Shown: one piece after another, positions 1-8,102 of the stretch
Numbering within the stretch: the stretch's first letter is position 1
Layout: each line of letters begins with the position of its first letter
Assembly: GCF_009831455.1 (NCBI RefSeq)
Contig: NZ_WOWO01000004.1
Coordinates: forward strand, 620,001 to 684,000
DNA: 64,000 nt
Source of the DNA: Salinirussus salinus
Lineage (GTDB): Archaea; Halobacteriota; Halobacteria; Halobacteriales; Haloarculaceae
Direction of reading: 5' to 3'
Notes under the pieces: model-generated
The model's database searches: none
What the model was told of the DNA's origin: nothing
What the model saw: only the letters and a program-made list of their open reading frames with translations
Translations under genes and position numbers: made by a program

Positions 1-350
1 GAGGCACGGGTGAGGGGGTGGCCGCCCGGAAGGCGGCAACAGTCGCTATGAGCGGGGTTGATATAAGCCACGAGGACCGTTCACGGCCGTAGCAGGGCCT
101 TATGCGACCGTACTATCCCATTACGGCCCGCACATATCTCGACGGTCGATGCTTCTGGTGGGTAAGATCCTATTATAAAACGGCGGGAGACGGCAAGGCG
201 CCCCCACAGCGCACCCTGGCGGTGCATACCACAGTTGTTGGGCGAGGGATAAGTCGGTTTCGGCTGTCCCGGTTCCGGGACGCCCGCATCGCGACGGCCG
301 CCGGACGGTCGAGGATGAAACCCGGCGGCTGCCGGACGGCCGAGCGACCG
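1..350. other. Intergenic, no gene seen; two A/T-rich boxes
   Basis: I see no convincing coding frame here. Two A/T-rich boxes stand out against the GC-rich background: one at about 58-67 (reads cttatatcaa on the minus strand) and one at about 171-180 (tattataaaa on the plus strand). The first could be the TATA box of a leftward gene that starts beyond the window edge. No start codon with a sustained frame follows the second box on either strand, so its role is unknown. Confidence 0.4.
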
Positions 351-1097
351 TCAGCCCTGCTCGACGGGCCTGAGCAGGGGCCGCTTGCTCTCGGGTGCGA
401 GGTCGTCCCAGGAGACGCTCCCCTGGTCGACGATGTTCTCGGGAGCCATGGCGGGGTCGCTGAGCACGAGCCCGGCGGTGAACTCCGGCGGGCGGGACGC
501 CTCCGTGGGCGCGGGTGCCTCGCCGACGGGGTTCGCGGCCGGGCCGGTCGCCGACCCGACGACGATGCTGCCGACCATCCCGAACAGCTCGTGGGGCGCG
601 CACATGATGTTGTGGACGCCCTCGGTCCGGAAGGTGTACATCCAGTACTCGCCGACGCCGAGGATCGGCGAGGAGTAGGGCGGGGCATCCTCGGGTACCC
701 GCTGGGTGTAGCCGAAGGCCGGGTGGTAGGCGTTGACGTTGTGGTGTGGCGTCGCGAGGTTGAACCGGACGGTGTCACCGACGTCGACGGCCAGCCCGGC
801 CGGCTCGAAGTAGAACTCCGGGATCGGGACGTTCTCGCGTTCCCGGATCAGGAGTTCGACCGTGTGGTCCGGCTCCACCGGCGGCGAGTCGTCGCCGGTG
901 CCGATGTAGCCAAACCGCGGGTCGATCGGTCCATCCGCCTGCTGCTGTGGGGTCGCCGTCGGTTGCATGGTCTCGGTTTCCGTTTCGGTCTGTGTCTCTG
1001 TCGCGCTGTCCGTGGGGGTACTCGACGGGCTCGAACAGCCGGCCACGGTCGGCATCGCGGCCACCCCGAGCGCCGTGAGGAGCTGTCGGCGTCTCAC
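351..1097 (-). CDS. Halocyanin-like cupredoxin lipoprotein
   Basis: This is a secreted type-I (blue) copper protein, probably an electron carrier on the outer face of the membrane. The N-terminus carries twin arginines (RRRQLL), a short hydrophobic stretch and a lipobox ending at Cys21, consistent with Tat export and lipid anchoring. A Thr/Ser/Glu-rich linker (about residues 22-55) leads to the cupredoxin domain (about 75-180). Likely copper ligands are His118 or His119, Cys166, His169 and Met174 (C-x2-H-x4-M). About 65 residues follow the domain, longer than a minimal halocyanin. The start is GTG, chosen because the Tat motif follows directly. A TATA-like gtttatga lies near 1167-1175 on the minus strand. 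Electron partner unknown. Confidence 0.85.
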   Translation of the reverse strand: MRRRQLLTALGVAAMPTVAGCSSPSSTPTDSATETQTETETETMQPTATPQQQADGPIDPRFGYIGTGDDSPPVEPDHTVELLIRERENVPIPEFYFEPAGLAVDVGDTVRFNLATPHHNVNAYHPAFGYTQRVPEDAPPYSSPILGVGEYWMYTFRTEGVHNIMCAPHELFGMVGSIVVGSATGPAANPVGEAPAPTEASRPPEFTAGLVLSDPAMAPENIVDQGSVSWDDLAPESKRPLLRPVEQG

Positions 1098-1255
1098 GGC
1101 GTTCCCCCCTGCGCCGCTGTCGCTCGTCGAGCGTGCATTGCAACGGGCAGCTATGTACCCGAAGGGATCATAAACACCACAGTTGCATCAAATGTTGCAT
1201 CTACTTGCTTGCGGGCTATTGTCACAGAAATAGTCAGAATTAGATAACCTACCAC

Positions 1256-2059
1256 TCAGACGATCAGCAGGCCGCCGCCGACCACCGCGAGCGCGCCGAA
1301 TCCGATGCAGACCCGCCAGAAGGCGACCCGCGCGACCAGCCGCGTCAGTGCGTCCACGGTGAGGTAGCCGACGACCGCACTGACCGCGAGCGCCAGCGCC
1401 GCGTTCGCGGGCGCGACCGCGAACCCGGTGTCGGCGACGGCGATGGCGCCTGCCCCCATCGCGGCGGGGATCGAGAGCACGAAGGACAGCTCCAGGGAGT
1501 CGGGGCCGTCGTGGCCACGCAACAGGAGCGCGCTCACGGTCGTCCCCGACCGAGAGACGCCTGGCAGGACCGCGAGCCCCTGCAGCGCCCCGACGAGCAC
1601 CGCGTCGAGCGGCCCCGGCCGCTCGCGGAACTCCCGGGAGCGGGACTCGGCGGTGTACATCAGGACGCCAGTCCCCAACAGCAGGGCGCCGATGAGCGCG
1701 ACGAAGGCACCTCCGGCGACGGCGTCTGTCACCTCCCGCAGGACTGCGTAGCCCGCACCCCCGGTCACTCCGGAGGCGAGCGTCGCCAGCACGTAGAAGG
1801 AGAGGTCGGCGGTCTCGGTCCACGCCGACCCGGGACGCCACCCGGGGAGCCGCCGGAGCAGGTCGAGGAGCGTCCCCCGGTAGTAGACCGTCGCCGCCAG
1901 CGCGGTGCCGGTGTGCAACACCAGCGCGAAGCGGGTCGCGGTGTCGGGGGCGGCGTCGAGCGCGGTGAGCGCGAGCGCGACAGCGCCCTCGCTGGAGACG
2001 GGAACCCACTCCAGCAACCCCTGCACGAGGCCGACGACCAGCGCGACCAGCCACTCCAT
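1256..2059 (-). CDS. UppP/BacA-type polyprenyl-diphosphate phosphatase
   Basis: This multi-pass membrane enzyme belongs to the undecaprenyl-diphosphate phosphatase family. In archaea it would recycle the polyprenyl/dolichyl diphosphate released by glycan transfer. Both family signatures are visible: LEWVPVSSEG near residues 16-25, a divergent form of E-x2-PVSSxGH in which the usual His is missing, and PGVSRSGTT near 166-174. The product is 267 residues, the usual length. I chose the ATG at 2059 because the hydrophobic helix starts immediately; an upstream ATG at 2086 would add nine poorly conserved residues. It may relate functionally to agl23 and the nucleotide-sugar genes in this window, but it is not linked to them in an operon. 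Confidence 0.88.
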   Translation of the reverse strand: MEWLVALVVGLVQGLLEWVPVSSEGAVALALTALDAAPDTATRFALVLHTGTALAATVYYRGTLLDLLRRLPGWRPGSAWTETADLSFYVLATLASGVTGGAGYAVLREVTDAVAGGAFVALIGALLLGTGVLMYTAESRSREFRERPGPLDAVLVGALQGLAVLPGVSRSGTTVSALLLRGHDGPDSLELSFVLSIPAAMGAGAIAVADTGFAVAPANAALALAVSAVVGYLTVDALTRLVARVAFWRVCIGFGALAVVGGGLLIV

Positions 2060-2166
2060 GTGCAGGGCGGTGCTCCCCGGGTGCAAAAACGGGTCGGTTC
2101 GCTGGCGTCGGTTGGGCAGGGCGGACAGTTACCGGTAGCAGGCCGCCAGCGACCGGTCGGGCTCCG

Positions 2167-3876
2167 TCAGTCGCCGGCCGCCTGGCTCCCGCTGCTTGCG
2201 CTCACGTCGTCGGGCAGTGCAGCATCGGGAACGACGCCGTCCTCCCAGCCCCGCTGGTCGTAGTACTCGTCGAGTGCCTGCTCGAAGTCGGGCAGGTCGT
2301 AGGGCAGGCCCTGGTCCTCGGCGCGGTCGAAGCCGCGCTGGTTGTTGAAGTGTCGCTCCAGGGTGACGGTGCGCCGGCCCACGTCGAGCAGGTCCTCGAA
2401 GTCGGCCTCGAAGAGGTCGGCGTAGCGCTCCGGACTCATGTAATCCCGGGAGAACTTGCAGACGACGCCGGAGTCGTTCAGCGCCATCAGGTTCTCGCGG
2501 TGGGCCAGCCGCTCGGCCTTCCCGAGGGTGCCCTCCGGGTCCAGCGCCTGGTCGGCAGGCACCAGTGGGTACTCCACGGAGTAGAAGGTCGCGTACATGT
2601 GGTCGGCGCCGCGGTTCGAGACCGCATAGGAGAGCCCCTGGCCGTTGAGTACCCGGCCCTCGTGGGCCGCGAAGTCCATCCCCTTGACCGACCAGTTCTC
2701 GACGCCGAGTTCCTCGTGGGCGCGGTCGATCCCTTCCGCGAGCAGGTCGCCGACCCCCTCCCGGCGGGCGATCTTCTCCACGAGGTCGTGGACCAGCTCG
2801 TCGTTGCCGAACTCGTCTTCGCTGGCGAGGTAGGCCGCGACCGTGTTGCCGGCGGAGATGGAGTCCAGCCCGTAGTTGTCACACTGCTCGTTGGACTTCA
2901 TCACCTCGACGATGTCGTCGACCCCGGAGTTGGAGCCGAAGGCCATCGCCACCTCGAACTCCGGCCCCTCGGTCTCGACGCCGGCCTCCTCGTCTCTGGT
3001 CGGCAGCTTGCAGGCGAAGGCACACGCCGAGCAGGTCCCCTTCTTGTACTTCTTGGACTCGACGGCCGCGCCGTTGATCCCCTCGACGCCCTCGAACTGC
3101 TGGTCGGCGAAGTAGCGGGTCGGGAGGCCGTTCATCTCGTTTGCCAGGTCCATCACCGACACCGTCCCCTGCCGTTTCATGATGTGGTCGTCGGTGGCGG
3201 CCTCCCGATGGATGTCCTGCTGGGTCGCCGAGACCTCGATCTCCGGGGCGGAGTCCCCTCCAAAGGTCAGCGCCTTTACCCCCTTCGCGCCCAGCGCCGC
3301 GCCCAGCCCGCCCCGGCCGAACGCGCGGTCCTCGGTGGTCATGATGGATGCAAAGCGCACCTCGTTCTCGCCGGCCGGCCCCACCACGGCGGTCTGGTCC
3401 GGACTGATGTCGTGTTCCTCTTCGAGGTAGGCGGTGGTTTCCGGTACCGTGGCGCCGGCGAGGTCGGGGACTTCCTCGAAGGTGACGCCGTCGTCGCGGA
3501 CGTGCACCGCGAGGAGGTCGTCGCTCGCGCCCGCGACCTCGACCGCGCCGTAACCCGTGCCGGCGAAGTGCCGCGACATGAACCCCCCGGCGTTCGAGGA
3601 GAGCAGGCCGTCGGTCAGCGGCGAGACGCCGGTGCAGCTCATCCGGCCGGTGAAGCTCATGTTCGAGACCTGCAGCGGCCCCGTCGTGAAGTACAGCCGG
3701 TTGTCGGCCCCCAGCGGGTCGGCGTCGAAGGGGACCCGCTCGTGGGCCAGCCGGGTCCCCAGCCCCCGGCCGCCGATGTAGCGGCGCTGTTCGTCCTCGA
3801 TGTCGGTCTCGGCTGTCGAGCGGTCCTCGACGTCGAGTGTGAGAAGCGGGCCCTGGCTGTGGAGCATACGCGACAT
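2167..3876 (-). CDS. Tungsten-containing aldehyde:ferredoxin oxidoreductase
   Basis: This member of the AOR family oxidises aldehydes to carboxylates with ferredoxin as acceptor, using a tungstopterin cofactor and one 4Fe-4S cluster. The cluster ligands are visible as Cys282-x2-Cys285-x3-Cys289 and a distant Cys473 (GVVCKFSRDY). The N-terminal pterin-binding region has GGRGLG (35-40). At 569 residues it is slightly shorter than the hyperthermophile enzymes. No MoaD-like or ferredoxin gene is adjacent. The start ATG at 3876 gives the usual family N-terminus. The physiological aldehyde cannot be deduced from the sequence. Confidence 0.9.
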   Translation of the reverse strand: MSRMLHSQGPLLTLDVEDRSTAETDIEDEQRRYIGGRGLGTRLAHERVPFDADPLGADNRLYFTTGPLQVSNMSFTGRMSCTGVSPLTDGLLSSNAGGFMSRHFAGTGYGAVEVAGASDDLLAVHVRDDGVTFEEVPDLAGATVPETTAYLEEEHDISPDQTAVVGPAGENEVRFASIMTTEDRAFGRGGLGAALGAKGVKALTFGGDSAPEIEVSATQQDIHREAATDDHIMKRQGTVSVMDLANEMNGLPTRYFADQQFEGVEGINGAAVESKKYKKGTCSACAFACKLPTRDEEAGVETEGPEFEVAMAFGSNSGVDDIVEVMKSNEQCDNYGLDSISAGNTVAAYLASEDEFGNDELVHDLVEKIARREGVGDLLAEGIDRAHEELGVENWSVKGMDFAAHEGRVLNGQGLSYAVSNRGADHMYATFYSVEYPLVPADQALDPEGTLGKAERLAHRENLMALNDSGVVCKFSRDYMSPERYADLFEADFEDLLDVGRRTVTLERHFNNQRGFDRAEDQGLPYDLPDFEQALDEYYDQRGWEDGVVPDAALPDDVSASSGSQAAGD

Positions 3877-4227
3877 TCACCGGCAGCGTCAATAAGCGTT
3901 GGTGGCTGTCGGGGGCTGGCTGTCTCGAGCGGTATTGCTCAGATGAGAAGAGGATGGAACCCACACCAGTCGAGGACACCTCAAAAGCCCACCTCCGACG
4001 GCTGGCCAACCGGCCGGTGCGGGTGGGACTGAAAGGGGCTGCCGTCTCGGCGAACCCGGACAAAGTAAGCACCGCAGGCCGAAGGCCGAGGAGCGCAGCG
4101 AGTCCCGGGAGCCGAGACGGCAGGGGCTTTCGAGATGGTCACAATCGAACTCGCTTAGCTGCCCACTCCTTCTCGAACCGGGCGCTGCCTTCGAAAGGGT
4201 GTTGTCCGGCCCGCACCCACCGACGGT
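3877..4227. repeat. Structured intergenic element with long inverted repeat
   Basis: This 351-bp gap has no credible gene. It contains a perfect 13-bp inverted repeat (4039-4051 and 4111-4123, ctgccgtctcggc and its complement) around a 59-bp centre. The centre holds smaller palindromic pieces: ggcc-gaa-ggcc near 4077-4087 and gagcgcagcgag near 4091-4102. The heptamer aggggct occurs at both borders (about 4034-4040 and 4122-4128). It could be a non-autonomous repeat, a structured RNA, or a large terminator between the divergent AOR and pus10 genes; the sequence alone does not decide. Confidence 0.5.
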
Positions 4228-5505
4228 ATGGACGTACTGTCGGTCGCACGCGACGCGCTGGCGACAGGGCCGGTCTGTGACCCCTGCCTGGGCCGGCTGG
4301 TCGCCGACCGGAGTTTCGGGCTCACCAACCGCGAGCGGGGCCGGGGGCTCCGGGTCGCCGTCGCGCTCGCTGACGACGCCGACTTCGACCCCGACGAGGA
4401 GTGCTGGGTCTGCGAGGGCGAGTGCGAGCGCTACGACTGGTGGGCCGAGACCGCCGCCGCAGCGGTCCAGGGTTACGACTTCGACACCTACCAGGTGGGC
4501 GCTCGCGTCCCGCCGCTGGTCGAGGAGAACGACCGCCTCCTCCGGGAGGACGTCGGCCTGGACCCCGAAGCCGGCGAACTCCTCAAATCGGAGTTCAACC
4601 GCGAGGTCGGCAAGCGCTTCGGTGCCGAGACGGACACGGAAGTGGACTTCGAGCGTCCCCACGTCATGCTCACCTGCGACCTCGCGACCGACGAGGTCGA
4701 GGTCCAGGTCAACTCCGCCTTCGTCTACGGCCGCTACCGCAAACTCGAGCGGGACATCCCGCAGACCGAGTGGCCCTGCCGGGACTGTAACGGCACCGGC
4801 CGCCAGCGCGACGAAGTCTGTCCGGGCTGTGACGGGACGGGCTACCGCTACGACGAGAGCGTCGAACAGCTGACGGCGCCGGTCGTCCGGGAGGCCATGG
4901 ACGGGGCCGACGCCACCTTCCACGGCGCGGGCCGCGAGGACGTCGACGCGCTGATGCTCGGTACCGGACGCCCCTTCGTCATCGAGGTCGACGAACCCCG
5001 ACGCCGGGATGTGGACACCGAAAAACTCGAGGCCGATATTAATGACTTCGCCGACGGGAAGGTGGAGGTCGAGGGGCTCCGGCTCGCGACTCACCGGATG
5101 GTCGAGCGCGTCAAGGAACACCCCGCGAGCAAGACCTACCGGCTGGAGGTGACCTTCGACGTCCCCGTTGACCGCGCCAGCTTCGAGGGGGCGCTCCGGG
5201 ACCTCGACGGCGCGACCATCAGCCAGGACACCCCCCAGCGCGTCGACCACCGGCGTGCCTCCAAGACCCGGACGCGGGAAGTCTACGCCATCGACGGCGA
5301 CCTCGACGCGGGCGGGCACGGTGCGACCCTCGAGGTCCACGGCGAAGGAGGGCTGTACGTGAAGGAACTCGCCCACGGCGACGAGGGCCGGACCGAACCA
5401 AGCCTCGCCACCCTGCTGGGCATCGAGGTGACCGTGACCGCGCTGGACGTGCTCGCCGTCGAGGGCGAGGACGAACCCTTCGAGGACGAGGCGTTTTTCG
5501 TCTGA
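4228..5505 (+). CDS. tRNA pseudouridine(54/55) synthase Pus10
   Basis: Pus10 converts U54 and U55 of the tRNA T-loop to pseudouridine in archaea. The 425-residue protein has the family layout: an N-terminal Cys-rich region (VCDPC near 16-20, then CWVCEGEC), a THUMP-like middle, a second Cys set (CRDCNGTG and CPGCDGTG near 189-212), then the catalytic domain. The motif REDVDALMLGTGRPF (about 235-249) contains the expected catalytic Asp. The ATG at 4228 matches the usual N-terminus. It stands alone, 105 bp before rnhB on the same strand. Confidence 0.93.
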   Translation: MDVLSVARDALATGPVCDPCLGRLVADRSFGLTNRERGRGLRVAVALADDADFDPDEECWVCEGECERYDWWAETAAAAVQGYDFDTYQVGARVPPLVEENDRLLREDVGLDPEAGELLKSEFNREVGKRFGAETDTEVDFERPHVMLTCDLATDEVEVQVNSAFVYGRYRKLERDIPQTEWPCRDCNGTGRQRDEVCPGCDGTGYRYDESVEQLTAPVVREAMDGADATFHGAGREDVDALMLGTGRPFVIEVDEPRRRDVDTEKLEADINDFADGKVEVEGLRLATHRMVERVKEHPASKTYRLEVTFDVPVDRASFEGALRDLDGATISQDTPQRVDHRRASKTRTREVYAIDGDLDAGGHGATLEVHGEGGLYVKELAHGDEGRTEPSLATLLGIEVTVTALDVLAVEGEDEPFEDEAFFV

Positions 5506-5610
5506 GCGGAGGGGGCGAGCCGGCCGGACAGCCGTGCCGTCTGACGGCCGGCAGCCGGCCGGCAGACGCCCGCTCGCAAGGCTTTTTTCGCCCGCGCCTG
5601 ACCGCCAGTC

Positions 5611-6240
5611 ATGCGCGTCGGCGTCGACGAGGCCGGGAAGGGGCCGGTACTGGGCTCGATGTTCGCGGCGGCGGTCCGGGCCGACCCTGCCGACCTTCCC
5701 GAGGGTGTCGGCGACTCGAAGGGGATCCCCGCCCAGCGCCGCGAACGGCTGGCCAGTGCGATCCGGGAGGCTGCCGACACGGTCGCCGTCGCCGAGGTCA
5801 CCGTCGAGCGGATCGACGACCCCGACACGGACATGAACGAACTGACCGTCGCCGCCCACGCGGAGGCGCTCGCGGACGCGGCCGCGCCCGACGACGAGAC
5901 GGTCGTCGACGCCGGCGACACCAACGCCGTCCGGTTCGAGCGCCGCGTGGAGAACCGGGCCCCGCCCGCCGTCCGTGCCGAGCACGGCGCCGACGAGGCC
6001 CACGCCATCGTGGGCGCGGCGAGCATCGTCGCCAAGTCCGCCCGCGAGGCCTACGTCGCCGACCTGACTGCGGCGTACGGCGACGTCGGCAGCGGCTACC
6101 CCAGCGACCCGACCACCCGCGCCTTCCTCCGGAGCTACGTCGACGAACACGGCTCCCTGCCGGCCTGCGCCCGGGAGAGCTGGCAGACCAGCCGGGACGT
6201 CCTGGCCGCCCGCGACCAGGCTTCCCTGGGCGAGTTCTGA
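5611..6240 (+). CDS. Ribonuclease HII
   Basis: RNase HII cleaves the RNA strand of RNA-DNA hybrids and removes misincorporated ribonucleotides. The N-terminus GVDEAGKGPVLGS carries the catalytic Asp-Glu pair (residues 6-7), and GAASIVAKSARE near 135-146 is the conserved block that supplies Lys/Ser contacts. Length (209 aa) is normal for archaeal RnhB. A T-rich box (gcttttttcg, about 5580-5590) lies about 25 bp before the ATG, consistent with a leaderless promoter. Confidence 0.93.
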   Translation: MRVGVDEAGKGPVLGSMFAAAVRADPADLPEGVGDSKGIPAQRRERLASAIREAADTVAVAEVTVERIDDPDTDMNELTVAAHAEALADAAAPDDETVVDAGDTNAVRFERRVENRAPPAVRAEHGADEAHAIVGAASIVAKSAREAYVADLTAAYGDVGSGYPSDPTTRAFLRSYVDEHGSLPACARESWQTSRDVLAARDQASLGEF

Positions 6241-6375
6241 TCCGCTGGGTTCGCCCCCGACACTGCTGGCGACTCCGCCCCGTTCCCCCTCGCCGCGGAC
6301 CCTGCAGCCGCCGGGTTTTTCAGCCTCGAGCCGCCGGATCCCGACACACGGACCGCTCCTTGTCCGGACCCACTC

Positions 6376-6825
6376 ATGTCCACACAGCTACTTGCAAGAC
6401 TCGAGACGACGCTCGCGGCGGCCCTGCGGACGCTCGGTGTCACGCGGCTGTGTCCGGCCGAGCGCGCGGTTCGGGTCGTCGAATTCGGCGCGGTCGGGCT
6501 CACGGGCGCGGTGCTCAACGTCGCGCTGTTCCTGTGGCTCGCGGGCCCGACGGCGCCGCTGGTGGCGGGAACCGTCGCCTTCCTCGCGACCATCGGCTGG
6601 ACGTTCCTGCTGAACTGGCTGGTGACCTTCGGGCGCCCCGGGGACCTCCTCCGGCGCTTTGGCCGGTACCTCGGGGTCTACGCCGTCGGGTACGTCGTCT
6701 ACATCGGGACGCTCATGACGGGGTTGCACCTGTTCGCGCTGCCGTTCTGGCTGTCGGACCTGAGCGCCGTCGCCGGCGGCGGCCTCCTGAACTACGTCGG
6801 CAGCGAGCAGTACGCGCTGCGTTGA
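6376..6825 (+). CDS. GtrA-family membrane protein
   Basis: This 149-residue protein has four predicted membrane helices (about 38-58, 62-80, 95-115 and 120-140). The GtrA/DPMS-like signature shows in the first helix region (EFGAVGLTGAVLNVALF) and in the loop FLLNWLVTF. Members of this family are thought to help move polyprenyl-linked sugars or to partner glycosyltransferases in surface glycan assembly. Its position just before three nucleotide-sugar SDR genes supports a surface-glycan role, but a separate promoter lies between them. Confidence 0.78.
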   Translation: MSTQLLARLETTLAAALRTLGVTRLCPAERAVRVVEFGAVGLTGAVLNVALFLWLAGPTAPLVAGTVAFLATIGWTFLLNWLVTFGRPGDLLRRFGRYLGVYAVGYVVYIGTLMTGLHLFALPFWLSDLSAVAGGGLLNYVGSEQYALR

Positions 6826-6888
6826 GCTCCCTGCCGGTTCCGCTCGCTCGCTTCACGCCGGACTACTGCCGGGCCGATCCCCAAAGAC

Positions 6889-6923
6889 ACTTATCGGTGG
6901 CCGTTTACTCGCCGAGTGAGTAA
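6889..6923 (+). promoter_or_regulatory. Promoter and candidate operator of the sulfoquinovose-synthase-like gene
   Basis: A TATA-like acttatcgg (about 6889-6897) precedes the ATG at 6926 by roughly 30 bp. Between them is a perfect inverted repeat, ttactc (6905-6910) and gagtaa (6918-6923), that would overlap the transcription start. This suggests a bound repressor or other dimeric regulator; which one is unknown. Confidence 0.4.
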
Positions 6924-6925
6924 CT

Positions 6926-8101
6926 ATGGCTATCATCGTCACTGGCGGCGACGGCTACATCGGGTGGCCGACCGCCCTGCGTATCGCCGGTCGAACCGAC
7001 CAGCGCGTCCTCATCGTCGATAACGGCGCCCGCCGCGAGTGGGTCGCCGAGGTCGGCGCCACGAGCGCCACCCCCGTCGCGAACCTGGAGGAGCGGCTGG
7101 CCGCGGCCCGCGAGGTCCACGGGCTCTCGAACCTCTCGGCGGTCGAGGGGGACCTGGCCGACCGCGCGTTCGTCGACGAACTGCTCGAGGTCCACGACCC
7201 GACGGCGGTCGTCCACGCCGCCGCCCAGCCCTCCGCGCCTTACTCCCAGATCAACGGCGAGCGGGCCAACTACACCCAGCACAACAACATGCAGGCCACC
7301 CGAAACCTCGTCTTCGGCCTGCACGAGCACGACCTGACGGACACCCACTTCATCGAGACCACCACCACGGGCGTCTACGGCGCCCCCGAGTTCCCGATCC
7401 CCGAGGGCGGCGCGACGATGGAGCACCGGGGCGAGCGCGACGAGATCCCCTTCCCGGCGATGGGGGGGTCGTGGTACCACCAGTCGAAGAGCCACGACGC
7501 CGCCAACCTCCGGCTCGCCGCGGGGCAGTTCGACCTGCCCATCTCGGACGTCCGGACCGCCATCACCTACGGCACCGAGACCGAGGAGACCCGCGCGGAC
7601 GACCGCCTGAAGACCCGCTTTGACTTCGACTACTACTTCGGGACGGTCGCCCACCGCTTCTGTGCCCAGGCCGTCGCCGGCTACCCCGTGACAGTGTACG
7701 GCAAGGGCGAGCAGCGCAAGCCCTTCATCGGCCTCGAAGACGCCGTCGAGGGGCTGGCGCGGCTCGCCCTCGCCGACCCGGCGGAGCGGCCCGAGGACCT
7801 GACGGTCTACAACCAGGTCACCCGCGCCATCAGCATCGTCGAGGTAGCCGAGACCATCGCCGAGGTCGGTGCCGACCACGGCCTGGACGTGGCGGTCGAG
7901 CACTTCGAGAACCCCCGCGACGAGGACGAGACCCACAAGATGGAGATCGAAAACGACCGCTATCTCGACGTGGTCGGCGGCCAGGCCCAGACCTTCGAGG
8001 AGGGCGTCGAGGACATCTTCGGGACGCTCACCCGGTACGCCGACACCATCGCGGCCCACGAGGACCGGTTCCTGCCGGGCGTGCTGGAGGACACGGAGTA
8101 G
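6926..8101 (+). CDS. UDP-sulfoquinovose synthase-like SDR (SQD1/Agl3 family)
   Basis: This extended short-chain dehydrogenase strongly resembles SQD1/SqdB/Agl3, which makes UDP-sulfoquinovose from UDP-glucose and sulfite using bound NAD+. The N-terminus GGDGYIGWPTAL matches the SQD1-specific nucleotide loop. Further SQD1-like blocks are SAPYSQI, YTQHNN, TTGVYG (catalytic Thr region), WYHQSKSHD (catalytic Tyr, the SQD1-type His and the Lys of YxxxK) and TVYGKGEQRK. One difference is QPSAPYS where plant SQD1 has QRSAPYS. Length (391 aa) fits. The next SDR gene begins one base after the stop, so the two are co-transcribed. The product could feed sulfolipid or sulfonated N-glycan synthesis; no sulfoquinovosyl transferase lies in the window. 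Confidence 0.78.
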   Translation: MAIIVTGGDGYIGWPTALRIAGRTDQRVLIVDNGARREWVAEVGATSATPVANLEERLAAAREVHGLSNLSAVEGDLADRAFVDELLEVHDPTAVVHAAAQPSAPYSQINGERANYTQHNNMQATRNLVFGLHEHDLTDTHFIETTTTGVYGAPEFPIPEGGATMEHRGERDEIPFPAMGGSWYHQSKSHDAANLRLAAGQFDLPISDVRTAITYGTETEETRADDRLKTRFDFDYYFGTVAHRFCAQAVAGYPVTVYGKGEQRKPFIGLEDAVEGLARLALADPAERPEDLTVYNQVTRAISIVEVAETIAEVGADHGLDVAVEHFENPRDEDETHKMEIENDRYLDVVGGQAQTFEEGVEDIFGTLTRYADTIAAHEDRFLPGVLEDTE

Positions 8102-8102
8102 G

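Noticed and set aside
3889-6150. Long minus-strand open frame (753 codons) opposite pus10 and rnhB
   Set aside because: It lies antisense to two well-recognised genes, in a GC-rich genome where antisense frames stay open by chance; it has no domain pattern.
7869-8102. Upstream in-frame extension of the second SDR gene
   Set aside because: It overlaps the end of the sulfoquinovose-synthase-like gene; the NAD-binding motif demands a start at 8103.
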